Source: Microcaldota archaeon
GTDB lineage: Archaea > Micrarchaeota > Micrarchaeia > Micrarchaeales > CABMGC01
Reading direction: 5' to 3'
DNA: 64,000 nucleotides
Assembly: GCA_021818995.1 (NCBI GenBank)
Contig: JAKASP010000001.1
Location: 93,381 to 157,380, forward strand
The notes below the pieces were generated by a model, which worked only from the letters and a program-made list of their open reading frames with translations, was not told where the DNA came from and searched no databases. The position numbers were made by a program, and so were the translations under genes. Below, piece by piece: positions 46,626-56,615 of this stretch. Numbering within the stretch: position 1 is the stretch's first letter; the number at the start of each line of letters is the position of its first letter.

Positions 46626-47864
46626 GCCGCTGATGTGGCCCTTGAACTCGGCGAACTTTTCCTCGACTGCGAGCGGCTTCCCTATTCCTATGAACACGGT
46701 CTTGTTCTCGTCTGTGCCGAGTATGTCTTTTATGAAGTCTATCTCCGCCTTGGCCACCTCCTTGTGCGGCCTCTTGTCGGTAAACACAAAGCAGTCCTCG
46801 CCAGAGTAGCTGAGCTCGCTGGGCTTTACCGCCTTCCCGAAGTCCTTCGTGTCAACGAAGAAAGCCAGAGCCCTGCTCTCGCCCTTTATCCCGTTGTATA
46901 TTATCTCGCTCTTGCTGTTGACGAAGGCGCTGGTCACGTCGAATATCGTCATGTCCCTGTTCTTCGAGATGTAGTTGGAGCTCTTCGGCTGCATCTGCTG
47001 GATCAGTATTCCGAAGGCCACACCGGCCGCAACCACCAGGTAGTAGGGCTCTATCGGGGTGTTGAGGAAGAACGCGCTGAGCAGCATCGTGAAGAATGGG
47101 CTTGCGATAAGGACGTTGCTCGCTACCGATGTCTTGACCCTCCTGAATGAGCCGACGAAGAGGAACCCGAGCAGCACGTTCTGCACCGCGCCGAGTATCA
47201 GCACCGCAAGCGCGGTATTCATCGTGAATCCTGAGAAGGCGATCGATCCTGAGAAGAACGCCAATGGCACGAACACCGCCAGTGCCACCACGTTGTAGGC
47301 GAATACCGAGCTCGTCAGCTCGTAGTTGTACCTCTTCGAGACGCCGGATCCGAAGGCGTCGAAGAAGGCGCCGAGCAGCAGTAGCAGGACGAACGGCAGG
47401 TACTGGACCGGTATGCTTATCGCAGTGCCCCCGATCAGCGTGACTGCGAGGCTTGAGAACCCTACGATGACTCCGAGCGTGTCATACTTCGTCATGCGCT
47501 CGTGCATCAGGACCGGGGCCATCAGTATCAGCATGAGCGGCCATGACCTGTAGATGACTGCGACAAGATCTGCGTTCACGTAGTGCGTGACGTAGCTGAA
47601 GATCAGCGAGAGGGCAACGTAGAGCAGCAACGAGAACGAGAGTATCGCGTAGAGCCCGCTCCTTGTAGTGAAGTAGGTCTTTACCTGATTTAGAGTGCCC
47701 TTTGCGTACGCGATTGCGAAAGATATTATCGTGCCTGCTATCGATACGAGCAGCATAAGCGCGATAGGGTTTATGCCGTTGCCCAGCACGTATGCTATCG
47801 GCGTTATCGCCGTAACCATGAGTGCGCTGAACAGCAGCACGTATCCGTAAAGCTTCATGTCCAT
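46611..47864 (-). CDS. EamA/DMT-family transporter with extra C-terminal soluble domain
   Basis: 10 TM-like segments, then ~125 aa hydrophilic C-terminus. Confidence 0.75.
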   Translation of the reverse strand: MDMKLYGYVLLFSALMVTAITPIAYVLGNGINPIALMLLVSIAGTIISFAIAYAKGTLNQVKTYFTTRSGLYAILSFSLLLYVALSLIFSYVTHYVNADLVAVIYRSWPLMLILMAPVLMHERMTKYDTLGVIVGFSSLAVTLIGGTAISIPVQYLPFVLLLLLGAFFDAFGSGVSKRYNYELTSSVFAYNVVALAVFVPLAFFSGSIAFSGFTMNTALAVLILGAVQNVLLGFLFVGSFRRVKTSVASNVLIASPFFTMLLSAFFLNTPIEPYYLVVAAGVAFGILIQQMQPKSSNYISKNRDMTIFDVTSAFVNSKSEIIYNGIKGESRALAFFVDTKDFGKAVKPSELSYSGEDCFVFTDKRPHKEVAKAEIDFIKDILGTDENKTVFIGIGKPLAVEEKFAEFKGHISGSREL

Positions 47865-47946
47865 GATCCATCATTAGACGCTAGGGGTTTTAAAGTATTC
47901 CAAAATTAGCAAAATATCTGTATAAATTTCGTATTTTGTAAATGCA

Positions 47947-48813
47947 CTACTTTGTGACCTGCGTGCCGCTGCGCGACGCGAAGACGGCATCGGCTTTCAT
48001 GAGGCTGCCTATGGCCGCGCGTTTCCCTGTTGCGCTGACGAACTCTACGCATGCTCGCACTTTCGGCAGCATGCTGCCAGCCTCGAAGTGCTCGTGCACT
48101 GCTAGCCTACGCAACGCGCTTGCGGTCGTGCGCCGCAGAAGGTGTGAGCGCTTCGTATGGTAGCCGAGGAAGACTCCGTCGACATCCGTGAGTATGAGCA
48201 AGCGGTCTGCCTTGATCCTTATCGCGAGCAGCGCCGAGGCAAGGTCCTTGTCTATAACAGCATCCGCGTATGCGAGCCTGCCGCCCTTCTCTATAACAGC
48301 TATTCCGCCGCCACCTGCGGCTATTGCTATCCGCCCGCTTTCCAACACTTTCTTGATCTCGCCGAGTTCCACTATCCTAACGGGTCTCGGCGAGGGCACA
48401 ACGCGCCTGTAGCCCTTCAGCAGCCTCTTCATCACGAATCCACGCCTTGCCAGTTTCTCAGCCTCTGCTCTTCCATAGAATTCGCCTATCGGCTTCGTGG
48501 GATTGACGAACTCGGCATCGTCCCCGTCCACGACCACCCTTGTGAAGATCACCTTGGCTCCGGTGCCTGTCCTTTTGTCGACGTGAATCAGGCTCTTCCT
48601 TATCTCGCTGCCGATCTCGGCCTGCGTCACCCGGGTCAGCGCCGCGAGGCTCTTCTTCCCGCGCATTGCAAGCCTGCCGACCTGCGGCCCGTTGCCGTGC
48701 GTTATGACTATCTCGTTGCCCCTTGCCGCGAGCTGCGCAATGCTTGCGGAAAGCTTATTAAGCACCTTGCCGCTTTTCAGCGCATTTCCTCCGACGGCAA
48801 CCACGTACCTCAT
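47947..48813 (-). CDS. arcC: Carbamate kinase-like (amino-acid kinase fold)
   Basis: VVAVGGNAL, EIVITHGNGPQVG, VPSPRPVRIVE, IAAGGGGIAV, VIDKDLASALLA, LILTDVDGVF. Confidence 0.92.
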   Translation of the reverse strand: MRYVVAVGGNALKSGKVLNKLSASIAQLAARGNEIVITHGNGPQVGRLAMRGKKSLAALTRVTQAEIGSEIRKSLIHVDKRTGTGAKVIFTRVVVDGDDAEFVNPTKPIGEFYGRAEAEKLARRGFVMKRLLKGYRRVVPSPRPVRIVELGEIKKVLESGRIAIAAGGGGIAVIEKGGRLAYADAVIDKDLASALLAIRIKADRLLILTDVDGVFLGYHTKRSHLLRRTTASALRRLAVHEHFEAGSMLPKVRACVEFVSATGKRAAIGSLMKADAVFASRSGTQVTK

Positions 48814-48933
48814 AAAAATTCATCGACGACAAGCGTGTATGATATATGATTGTCATATTAAAACATAATTAATAAATACCAGGACAAGCATAAACACAAG
48901 TACAGGGGAAGACGGAACCCAAAAGAACGGCAT

Positions 48934-49338
48934 GTGGGTGTCGGAAGGGTGGGAAACATTCAGGTGGGGAGAATGGACAAAATAGAAGTAGAGGGAGTGC
49001 CAGCTTTCGCGCGCAAAACTGCTGCGAGCGATGGAGCTGAGTACGCGGCCGAAGTGGCGGAGGACAAGGACCTCGTATACCTGATAGAAAACACGTGCAT
49101 ACACTGCAACAGACTGATGAGCAAGAGCGAGGTCAAGATACTGCCGCCGAGCTACATACAGGAACGCGACCAATACGTGAGCGGAGGGGTGGTGAAGCGC
49201 AGGCTTATGTGCCTGCAGTGCTACAACACACTGAGGTCCACGACAAGGGAGAAGGTCAGGTTCGATAGGTTCAGGAGCAGGAACAGGATGCAGCTCGTAA
49301 GGACCGCGATAGTCAGGATGCTGGGCAGCGAGCAGTAG
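48934..49338 (+). CDS. Small Zn-binding protein, two CxxC motifs, unknown
   Basis: CIHCNR...CLQCYN; ATG 48973 possible. Confidence 0.5.
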   Translation: MGVGRVGNIQVGRMDKIEVEGVPAFARKTAASDGAEYAAEVAEDKDLVYLIENTCIHCNRLMSKSEVKILPPSYIQERDQYVSGGVVKRRLMCLQCYNTLRSTTREKVRFDRFRSRNRMQLVRTAIVRMLGSEQ

Positions 49339-49404
49339 GCCTAGCGGCAAACCGCGAGGCAGAGCTAGACTGCGTACCGACTAATTTTCAGAAAATTTGT
49401 TTGA

Positions 49405-49830
49405 TCAGTGGCGTGCGAGAGCCATCAGTTTCGATTCCAGCTCTTCGAAGGAGGTAGAATTGTCGCATTCCGCAACCCACGGATGGAAAAGATTTTTCTC
49501 GAGCACGAGCGTGTATACGGGCATCTTCCTCTCGTGGTACGCGTAGAAGACCTCCATCGGTGCTCCGAACGTGTATCCCATGTTGAGTATAGCCACAACG
49601 CCGTCTGTTCTGTCGATCAGCCGCAGATCATTGTCACGTATCTCGAGCGCTTGAGACTTGTCTTTTATCCCAGGCACGGCCTCGCCCCTATCGATAGCGA
49701 GTATGTCGGGCCTTGGCACGTCGTAAAACGGGTTCAGCAGGCTCACGCCGGATCTCTTTTCAACGCCGAGTTCCCACTCCCTTATCTCTTTTCTTTTGTC
49801 AAGAGGATGAGCCAGATAAAGTTCGGCCAT
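49405..49830 (-). CDS. Nucleoside 2-deoxyribosyltransferase-like protein
   Basis: LYLAHPLDKR..., NPFYD, DLRLIDRTDGVVAIL..GAPMEVFYAY NDT-like. Confidence 0.65.
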   Translation of the reverse strand: MAELYLAHPLDKRKEIREWELGVEKRSGVSLLNPFYDVPRPDILAIDRGEAVPGIKDKSQALEIRDNDLRLIDRTDGVVAILNMGYTFGAPMEVFYAYHERKMPVYTLVLEKNLFHPWVAECDNSTSFEELESKLMALARH

Positions 49831-49843
49831 CTGATCCCTGGCG

Positions 49844-50593
49844 CTACTTCTTGCCGTTCTTCGAATGTACGGCAACCATGTGGTAGTTGTCCTCGAAGCC
49901 AAGAGCCGACTTGAAAGCGTTCGTGTCGAGGGTTATCGTGCTGTCCGAGTAGGGATCGTTGATGTAGAAAGTGTCCTTGTCGTATCCCTTGACCACGACC
50001 CAGTGCGGCATCGAATCAAGGTATGAGTTCACTATGCGCGCGTCTATCAGAACGATGGGTATGTGTCCTGAGGAAAGCGCCTTCTTTATCGAGGTCAGAG
50101 AGACCACGCCGTGGTCCTCCTCTACGCCGGCGTTCTCAGATTTCTGCTTTATCTCGTTGAACGAGGCGGTGAGTGTGTCGAGGTTCACGTTCTCATAAAC
50201 AGCCATCTTCCTCTCATAGCCCTCGTTCTTGGTGTTGCTGACTATGCCGACGTTTGCTCCCCTCTTCGCAAGAGCGTAGGCGAGCCCGTACTTGCTTCCG
50301 TACCAGACGCTGCCGTTTACAGCTTCCTGCCAGATCTCGTACTCGCTCTCCCTCTTGAACTTGAAGCTCGGTGTTATGAACTTTAGAACCATCATCGCGC
50401 ACGCTGCAGAGCTTGTGAAGTCCTCGGTCTGCGGGTAGTGCGGTATGTCGAGAAGAACCTTGTCCTTCAGCCTTGCCTTCTTCAGCTTGCCTATGACAGA
50501 CTGCCTCGGGGCGCTGCGCTTTGCAGACCTGTGCCTCTGGGACTTGGCTCTGCTCGCCTTCGCCTTTCTTGATTTGGTTCTCGTCTTTGCCAT
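49844..50593 (-). CDS. Peptidase C39-like domain protein with basic N-terminus
   Basis: IPHYPQTEDFTSSAACAMMVL, MPHWVVVKGYDKDTFYINDPY. Confidence 0.7.
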   Translation of the reverse strand: MAKTRTKSRKAKASRAKSQRHRSAKRSAPRQSVIGKLKKARLKDKVLLDIPHYPQTEDFTSSAACAMMVLKFITPSFKFKRESEYEIWQEAVNGSVWYGSKYGLAYALAKRGANVGIVSNTKNEGYERKMAVYENVNLDTLTASFNEIKQKSENAGVEEDHGVVSLTSIKKALSSGHIPIVLIDARIVNSYLDSMPHWVVVKGYDKDTFYINDPYSDSTITLDTNAFKSALGFEDNYHMVAVHSKNGKK

Positions 50594-50629
50594 GTTATCC
50601 ACCCTAAGTGCCCTATAATCGCAAAGAGG

Positions 50630-50715
50630 TGCAGGGGGAGAGATTTGAACTCACGCAGGCCTATGGCCAACAGATCTTGAGTCTGCCGCGTTTGACCAAG
50701 CTCCGCCACCCCTGC
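50630..50715 (-). tRNA. tRNA-Leu (CAA), long variable arm
   Basis: GCAGGGG/CCCCTGC, GCAGA-CTCAAGA-TCTGT, variable arm TGGCCATAGGCCTGC, TTCAAAT T-loop. Confidence 0.93.
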
Positions 50716-50839
50716 ACCTTATTGATTGTCAGGGATAACTTAAAATGCTTACAACCATATTGTATTTAGGTTATATTTAAACGTTGATGTTAAAAACGAC
50801 GATAAAATATAGCGCGAAAAGCCGTTTTCGGGCCTATTT

Positions 50840-52279
50840 ATGGACTTTGAAAAGCTGAGCGATGTCAGGTTCAGGCTGAAGAAGGACGAGTCAAAGGGAA
50901 TGCGCACCGGCGTGGTGGTCTACGCAACGGAGAGCATGCTGGAGAAGATAAGGAGCGACAGGACTATCCAGCAAGCGGTCAACGCGACTACGCTGCCTGG
51001 ACTGGTCGGCGACGTGCTCGTGATGCCTGACGGGCACGAGGGCTACGGGTTTCCTGTTGGAGGGGTTGCGGCGTTCGATGCGAACGATGGCATAATCTCT
51101 CCTGGAGCAGTGGGCTACGACATCAACTGCGGGGTCAGGCTGATAAAGACGAATCTCACTGACAAGGAGGTGAGGCCGAAGATAGGCAAACTACTTGACG
51201 CGCTCTTCAAGAACGTGCCGACGGGCGTGGGAAGCAAGCTCAAGACCGGCTTCTCCGAATCTGACCTGAAGAAGATAGCAGAAGAGGGTGCCGGATACGC
51301 GATAGGAAAGGGATTCGGGTGGAACGAGGACGTAGAGAAGATAGAGGAGAACGGAACGATACTGGACGCTGACTTCTCCAAGGTCAGCAAGGAGGCAAAA
51401 TCAAGGGGGCTGGAGCAGTTGGGCACTCTCGGCGCCGGAAACCACTTCCTTGAAGTGCAGAAAGTTGACAGGATTTTTGACGAGCGCATCGCGAAGGAGT
51501 TCGGGCTCAGCAGGAACCAGGTAGTGGTCATGGTCCACTGCGGATCGCGAGGGTTCGGGCACCAGATATGCAGCGACTACCTGCGCATACTGACAGAATA
51601 TCAGGCGAAGAACAACATACAGCTCATCGACCGCGAGCTGAGCTACGCGAAGATCGGTAGCAGGGAAGCGGACAACTATCTCGGAGCGATGAACAGCGCA
51701 GTGAACTACGCGTTCGCGAACAGGCAGATGATAATGCACAACATAAGGAGGAGCTTTGAGGAGACTTTTGGCAAGAGCGCGGAGGAACTTGAGATGCATC
51801 TGCTCTACGACGTGGCGCACAACATAGCGAAGCTGGAGGAGCACACGGTCGAGGGCAGGAGAAGGGCCGTTTACGTGCACAGAAAGGGCGCGACCCGTGC
51901 TTTTCCTAGGAACAGCGAGGGCATACCCAAAGAGTACAAGGGGATAGGCCAACCTGTGATAATACCAGGAAGCATGGGAACCAGCAGCTACATACTCTGC
52001 GGCGAAGAAGGCTCGATGAAGGAGACGTTCGGCACTACGTGTCACGGTTCAGGCAGGCTGATGTCAAGGCACCAAGCGCTGCGCGAGATACCTGCAGAAA
52101 AGACTTTCGAGTCCTTGAAGAGCAAGGGAATAGAGATTCGCGTAAGGACAAGGAAGCTAATCAGTGAGGAGGCAGAATGGGTATACAAGAACGTCGATGA
52201 GGTTGTGGGGGTCGTTGAGAAGGCAGGCATATCGAAAATCGTGTCAAAGAATGTGCCGATGGGAGTAGTGAAGGGCTGA
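50840..52279 (+). CDS. rtcB: RNA-splicing ligase RtcB (no intein)
   Basis: MPDGHEGYGFPVGGVAAFD, GYDINCGVRLI, LGTLGAGNHFLEVQ, MVHCGSRGFGHQ, HRKGATRAF, GSMGTSSYI, CHGSGR. Confidence 0.97.
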   Translation: MDFEKLSDVRFRLKKDESKGMRTGVVVYATESMLEKIRSDRTIQQAVNATTLPGLVGDVLVMPDGHEGYGFPVGGVAAFDANDGIISPGAVGYDINCGVRLIKTNLTDKEVRPKIGKLLDALFKNVPTGVGSKLKTGFSESDLKKIAEEGAGYAIGKGFGWNEDVEKIEENGTILDADFSKVSKEAKSRGLEQLGTLGAGNHFLEVQKVDRIFDERIAKEFGLSRNQVVVMVHCGSRGFGHQICSDYLRILTEYQAKNNIQLIDRELSYAKIGSREADNYLGAMNSAVNYAFANRQMIMHNIRRSFEETFGKSAEELEMHLLYDVAHNIAKLEEHTVEGRRRAVYVHRKGATRAFPRNSEGIPKEYKGIGQPVIIPGSMGTSSYILCGEEGSMKETFGTTCHGSGRLMSRHQALREIPAEKTFESLKSKGIEIRVRTRKLISEEAEWVYKNVDEVVGVVEKAGISKIVSKNVPMGVVKG

Positions 52280-52282
52280 TGC

Positions 52283-53101
52283 CTACATCTTCGACGCTTC
52301 CTGCGTAAGTTTTATCCTGTACAGCAGCTCCTGCGACATGGAAACCTCGGAGATCGTGCCGAGTTTTTGGAGTATCGCCTCGGCCTCGGCTAGTTTGCCG
52401 TGCTTTGCAAGGTATTTTGCGAGATAGTAGTAGGCGTTTATCTCCCCGTTCTCGAGCGCCTTGCCCAGGCTCGCATCAGCCTGCTTCGTGTTCTTCTCTG
52501 CGCTGTAGACCAGCAGCGCGTATTCGGATACCGCGCCGTTCTTGTCAAGTATCTGTATGCTCCTGAGCGTGGACGCCGCGTCAACCAGCTTCTGCAGCCT
52601 TATCTCGGACATGAACTTTACGAAGACGAGCTCGGGATCGACCTGCATGTTGCCCTGCAGCTCCGTGCCTATGACCTTTATCGCCTTGAAGAAGTACTCC
52701 TTCCACTTCATAGTAAGGTCGAGACTCTCCCTTATGTTTCCCGCGTTCTGCTCCATGAAGCCCATAAGGTTGTAATCCTTGCTCTGGAACTTCGCTGTTG
52801 AGGCGTTGCGGTAGAGCACTCCGAGCAGGTAGAGCATCATCGGATCGTTGTTGCCCTTTGCAAGCTGCTCCGCGGACTTGAGCGCCGCGGCCCAATCGCC
52901 GGACTCGACCTGCGCCATAATCGGCGCGAACTGCGACTCTGCTGTCTGGCCTCCCTGCGAGAGGTTTACCGGCTGCTCGCAGAAGTTGCAGAACGTGAGC
53001 CTGCCGCTCGACGAGTAGGTGCTTGCGCCGCAGTGCGGGCATCTCTGCTCCACGAGCCTGTAGCCAGAGAGAAGCCTAAGGTACCTCTTGCCGTCAAGCA
53101 T
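52283..53101 (-). CDS. Zn-ribbon plus TPR-like helical repeat protein, unknown
   Basis: CPHCGASTYSSSGRLTFCNFC N-terminus; helical repeats. Confidence 0.55.
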   Translation of the reverse strand: MLDGKRYLRLLSGYRLVEQRCPHCGASTYSSSGRLTFCNFCEQPVNLSQGGQTAESQFAPIMAQVESGDWAAALKSAEQLAKGNNDPMMLYLLGVLYRNASTAKFQSKDYNLMGFMEQNAGNIRESLDLTMKWKEYFFKAIKVIGTELQGNMQVDPELVFVKFMSEIRLQKLVDAASTLRSIQILDKNGAVSEYALLVYSAEKNTKQADASLGKALENGEINAYYYLAKYLAKHGKLAEAEAILQKLGTISEVSMSQELLYRIKLTQEASKM

Positions 53102-53149
53102 CCAATTCCCATTTCCCTTCTCTTTTAAGGTTTAAAGCAGTTTTGCCGC

Positions 53150-53809
53150 TCATCTCTTCCTTAGCACCAAGAACAGGTGCATCTTCGTGTACGGCGTTAT
53201 GTCTATCTTCTCGAGCACCTCGAACTCCTGCGCGATCCCCTCAATGAATTCCTTGAATACGCGCTCCGGGCTCTTTGTCACGTCTATGCTCTGCGACTTC
53301 ACGGCGACGTACGCGTAGCCGCCCTGGCTTATCAGCGCGCTGTTCCTCGCGAGTATGTCCGCCTGGTCCGGGGCAGCTATGTCCTGGTAGAGCACGTCGC
53401 AGATCCCGGTGTCGCCAGAGTACGAGTCCACGTCCCGCGCGTCCTTGAGCATCGGAAGCATGTTCGGCCTCGATTCGCACGCCTTGACAAGGTCGCGCAC
53501 GCTCCTTTCCGATATCTCTATGCAGTAGACGATGCCCTGCTTGCCCACTATGTCGCTCACGTGGCTGGCTGTCGTTCCGGTCGCGGCACCGAGGTAGAGC
53601 ACCTTCGACCCCTGCTTTATCTCCATGTGCTTCATGCCCTTCATTATAGCAGCCGCGAGCTTGCTCCTGTACGGGGTCCAGAGCCTGTACTGCTTGCCCT
53701 CGATCTCGACCAGCTCCTCGCCGTACACCCTGTTGCCCTTGACCAGGTTCAGCGTGGCGAGCTTGCTCTCTATCTTGAAAACCCCACCGAAGATCTTCTT
53801 TGCCTCCAT
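53150..53809 (-). CDS. flpA: Fibrillarin-like rRNA/tRNA 2'-O-methyltransferase
   Basis: LWTPYRSKLAAAIMKGMKHMEIKQGSKVLYLGAATGTTASHVSDIVG, VLYQDIAAPDQADIL, AVKSQSIDVT. Confidence 0.96.
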   Translation of the reverse strand: MEAKKIFGGVFKIESKLATLNLVKGNRVYGEELVEIEGKQYRLWTPYRSKLAAAIMKGMKHMEIKQGSKVLYLGAATGTTASHVSDIVGKQGIVYCIEISERSVRDLVKACESRPNMLPMLKDARDVDSYSGDTGICDVLYQDIAAPDQADILARNSALISQGGYAYVAVKSQSIDVTKSPERVFKEFIEGIAQEFEVLEKIDITPYTKMHLFLVLRKR

Positions 53810-53810
53810 C

Positions 53811-54335
53811 TCAGCGCCCCTTTGCGCCTGCCCTGAGTTTCTTGAAGAGCATCAAGGCCTCGAACTCCATGCCGGGCGCGAAATCCTTCCGCTTCCTCGT
53901 CTCGGCCTCCGTCAGGTAGATGAGCTTCTTCGCCCTCGGCTCCTTGTCGAAGAGGCAATAGAAACTGAGCACGACCTTGCCGTTCGGCAGTGTGAGCCCG
54001 AGGAAATACCTCAGCTGCTCCTTCCTTATCCTGAGCCTGCACTCCTCGAAGAACTCGCGCACAGCGCAGTCCTCTACCGAGAAGTACATGACATCGTGCA
54101 CCGGCCTGCCGTCCTTCCTCTCAAGCTTGCCTCCCGGAGCTACGAGAGTTCCTGGCAGGTACGAGTCGTTGGGGGCCCTTCTTACAAACCCTATCCTGTA
54201 CCTGCCCTTCGTGCGCACCACCGGCATGACGGTAACTGCGCACCTTATCTCCCTCTTCTCCACAAATACCCCCAATCTCTTTGGTTTCGGTGCTGTTGTA
54301 AGTGATTGCGAGCTAAACGTATATAAATTTGGCAA
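53811..54335 (-). CDS. NUDIX-like hydrolase
   Basis: GTLVAPGGKLERKDGRPVHDVMYFSVEDCAVREFFEECRL. Confidence 0.8.
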   Translation of the reverse strand: MPNLYTFSSQSLTTAPKPKRLGVFVEKREIRCAVTVMPVVRTKGRYRIGFVRRAPNDSYLPGTLVAPGGKLERKDGRPVHDVMYFSVEDCAVREFFEECRLRIRKEQLRYFLGLTLPNGKVVLSFYCLFDKEPRAKKLIYLTEAETRKRKDFAPGMEFEALMLFKKLRAGAKGR

Positions 54336-56608
54336 ACGTTCCGTATAATGCGACCGAAATGCAGGAAACTGTGACCGTTGAGCAGCTCATTTCAGAGATC
54401 TTCACGATTGCAAAAGAGAGCAGCGGGAGCGCAGAGATGCTCAGCAGGTTCTCTGCGAAGGTGAAGGAAGCGGTGGGCATAGACTACATAATGATAAGCG
54501 ACGCCTACCAGGAGAAGGGCGAGCTGTCGGGCCTCGAGGAGTTCGCGATCAACACCGGAAAGCCCTATGTTGACAACAGGCTCAGCGGCTACTCCGCGTT
54601 TCCAGAGCTGATAAAGCACTACAACCTCGGCTTCAGGAGCTGCATGCTGCTGCCCGTGTCTGTGGAGGGAAAGCCTGTGATCGTGGCAACGTTCCTCTCG
54701 AGGCAGGAGGACAGGTTCGACACCTCGCTCTCTTCCAAGCTCACGCTCTCAACAGAGATACTCGCGTACTTGTCTGTTGCGAAGACCGAACGCGAGAGGA
54801 GCATAAGCCTTGCAAGGTATTTCGACGCCGCATTCAACACCTACGCGCCGCAGATGCTGATAGACAAGAGCGGGGCTATCGTTAAGGCGAACAAGAGCTC
54901 CGCGGGCCTGTTCGGCAAGACGCAGAAGGAGATGATTGGAAGGAACGTGAGCGAGTTCTTCAGCGTAGATGCCAACATGCTCTACTCGCTGCGCGACGGT
55001 TCAGCAGCGGAGGTGAGGGAGAACGGGGATGGCGGGAAGATCTACAAGGCGACGTGCGGCAAGATAAACGACCGTCTGACGCACCTTCTCCTCTACGACG
55101 TTACCGAGCTGAAGGAGCTGGAGGAGAAGGTCAGGCTCTCGGAGAGGAGCACGAGCGAGGCCTTCATGCTTCTGGCAAAGGACACGACGGTGCTCTGGTC
55201 AAGCCAGAACGTGGGCAAGATACTCAAGATGGACCGCGATGAGCTCGTGGGCAGGAGGCTGCTCGACCTCGCATATGAGGACAAAGAGTTCGCGGGCGAG
55301 ATAAGCGCACTGTCCGACACTCTCTCGAAACCGCTGCGCCTGAACGTTGGGAACGACGTGATAATAGACACGAAGGCCACGCTGATGAAGAACCAGTTCG
55401 GGGGCTTCTCGTGCGTGCTCACGCACAGCAACCTGGAGAAGTACGTCGCGACTATGCAGGGCGCGCTCGAGGGGCTGATCGGAGACGCAGGCGACGCGAT
55501 ATTCAACATAGATGCATTGGGCTACATCAAGTCCGTGAACAGGAGCGCGGAGAAACTGCTTAATTACGCGAACAGCGAACTGAACGGCAGCTCGCTAGTC
55601 TCGCTCTACGCCGACGAGGAGAGCCAGCAGAAGCTGAGTTCCTCGCTCTCCCTTGCGAGGAACAGCGGCGTAGTTGAGAATGTTTTTGTCAGCCTGAGGG
55701 CGAAGAACAGCGACGAGCCTCTGCCGTGCGAGCAGTCGATAAGGAGCATGGTCGACAGCGACAACAGCCCGGTGGGCTACATGATAACCACGCGCGAGCT
55801 AGCGACCAAGATGAAGCTCAGCCAGCTGGAAGAGGACGCGGAGGAGCTGGGAGACCAGCTGAAGAGCGAGAAGGCGGAGAGCGACCTCAAGACCCAGTTC
55901 TTCTACAACATAAGCCACGACCTCAAGACGCCGCTCACTAGCATCTACGGCTACGGGAAGCTGCTCATGGGGAGCAGCGAGGGCATGAGCGAGCAGAATA
56001 GGGAGTATGCCGGCATAATCGCCAACGAGGCTGACCGCCTGCTGCAGCTAATCAACCAGATACTCGACGTAGCCAAGCTCTCGTCGGGAAGGATAAAGCT
56101 GGACATGAAGGATGTCAGCTTCAACGAGCTTCTCAAGAACCCGGCCATAGGCTCTCTCGTTGAGTTCGCGGAGAAGAAGGGACTCACTTTCAACGTTGAA
56201 GTGGACTACAGCGTGCCCACGATACAGGCGGACCCGAACAGGCTGATACAGGTCCTAGTAAACCTGATCGGCAACGCGATAAAGTTCACGGAATCTGGGA
56301 GCATAAGCGTCAAGATATCGAGGGCCGGAAAGAAGAGCAAGTTCGTGCGCGTGGAGGTGACGGACACCGGCACGGGGATAAGCAAGGAGGACATGAAGAA
56401 GCTGTTCAAGAAGTTCTTCCAGCTGCAGAGGAAGGGGCTTACAGTCCAGGAGGGCTCTGGCACAGGCCTCGGGCTCTCGATAGCCAAGGAGATAGTGAAC
56501 CTGCACGGCGGAAAGATCGGCGTGAACTCCGAGCCCGGCAAGGGCAGCACCTTCTGGTTCACGCTGCCGATAGTCGCAAGGGCGAAGAAGGCGGCGGCTT
56601 CAAAATAG
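54329..56608 (+). CDS. Soluble sensor histidine kinase, GAF-like plus multiple PAS domains
   Basis: HisKA FFYNISHDLKTPLTSIYGYGKLL; N-box NRLIQVLVNLIGNAIKFT; G-boxes DTGTGIS, GSGTGLGLSIAKEIV. Confidence 0.93.
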   Translation: MANVPYNATEMQETVTVEQLISEIFTIAKESSGSAEMLSRFSAKVKEAVGIDYIMISDAYQEKGELSGLEEFAINTGKPYVDNRLSGYSAFPELIKHYNLGFRSCMLLPVSVEGKPVIVATFLSRQEDRFDTSLSSKLTLSTEILAYLSVAKTERERSISLARYFDAAFNTYAPQMLIDKSGAIVKANKSSAGLFGKTQKEMIGRNVSEFFSVDANMLYSLRDGSAAEVRENGDGGKIYKATCGKINDRLTHLLLYDVTELKELEEKVRLSERSTSEAFMLLAKDTTVLWSSQNVGKILKMDRDELVGRRLLDLAYEDKEFAGEISALSDTLSKPLRLNVGNDVIIDTKATLMKNQFGGFSCVLTHSNLEKYVATMQGALEGLIGDAGDAIFNIDALGYIKSVNRSAEKLLNYANSELNGSSLVSLYADEESQQKLSSSLSLARNSGVVENVFVSLRAKNSDEPLPCEQSIRSMVDSDNSPVGYMITTRELATKMKLSQLEEDAEELGDQLKSEKAESDLKTQFFYNISHDLKTPLTSIYGYGKLLMGSSEGMSEQNREYAGIIANEADRLLQLINQILDVAKLSSGRIKLDMKDVSFNELLKNPAIGSLVEFAEKKGLTFNVEVDYSVPTIQADPNRLIQVLVNLIGNAIKFTESGSISVKISRAGKKSKFVRVEVTDTGTGISKEDMKKLFKKFFQLQRKGLTVQEGSGTGLGLSIAKEIVNLHGGKIGVNSEPGKGSTFWFTLPIVARAKKAAASK

Positions 56609-56615
56609 CAAAGTA

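Noticed and set aside
50840-52279. Intein in RtcB
   Set aside because: 479-aa length and uninterrupted conserved motifs show no intein.
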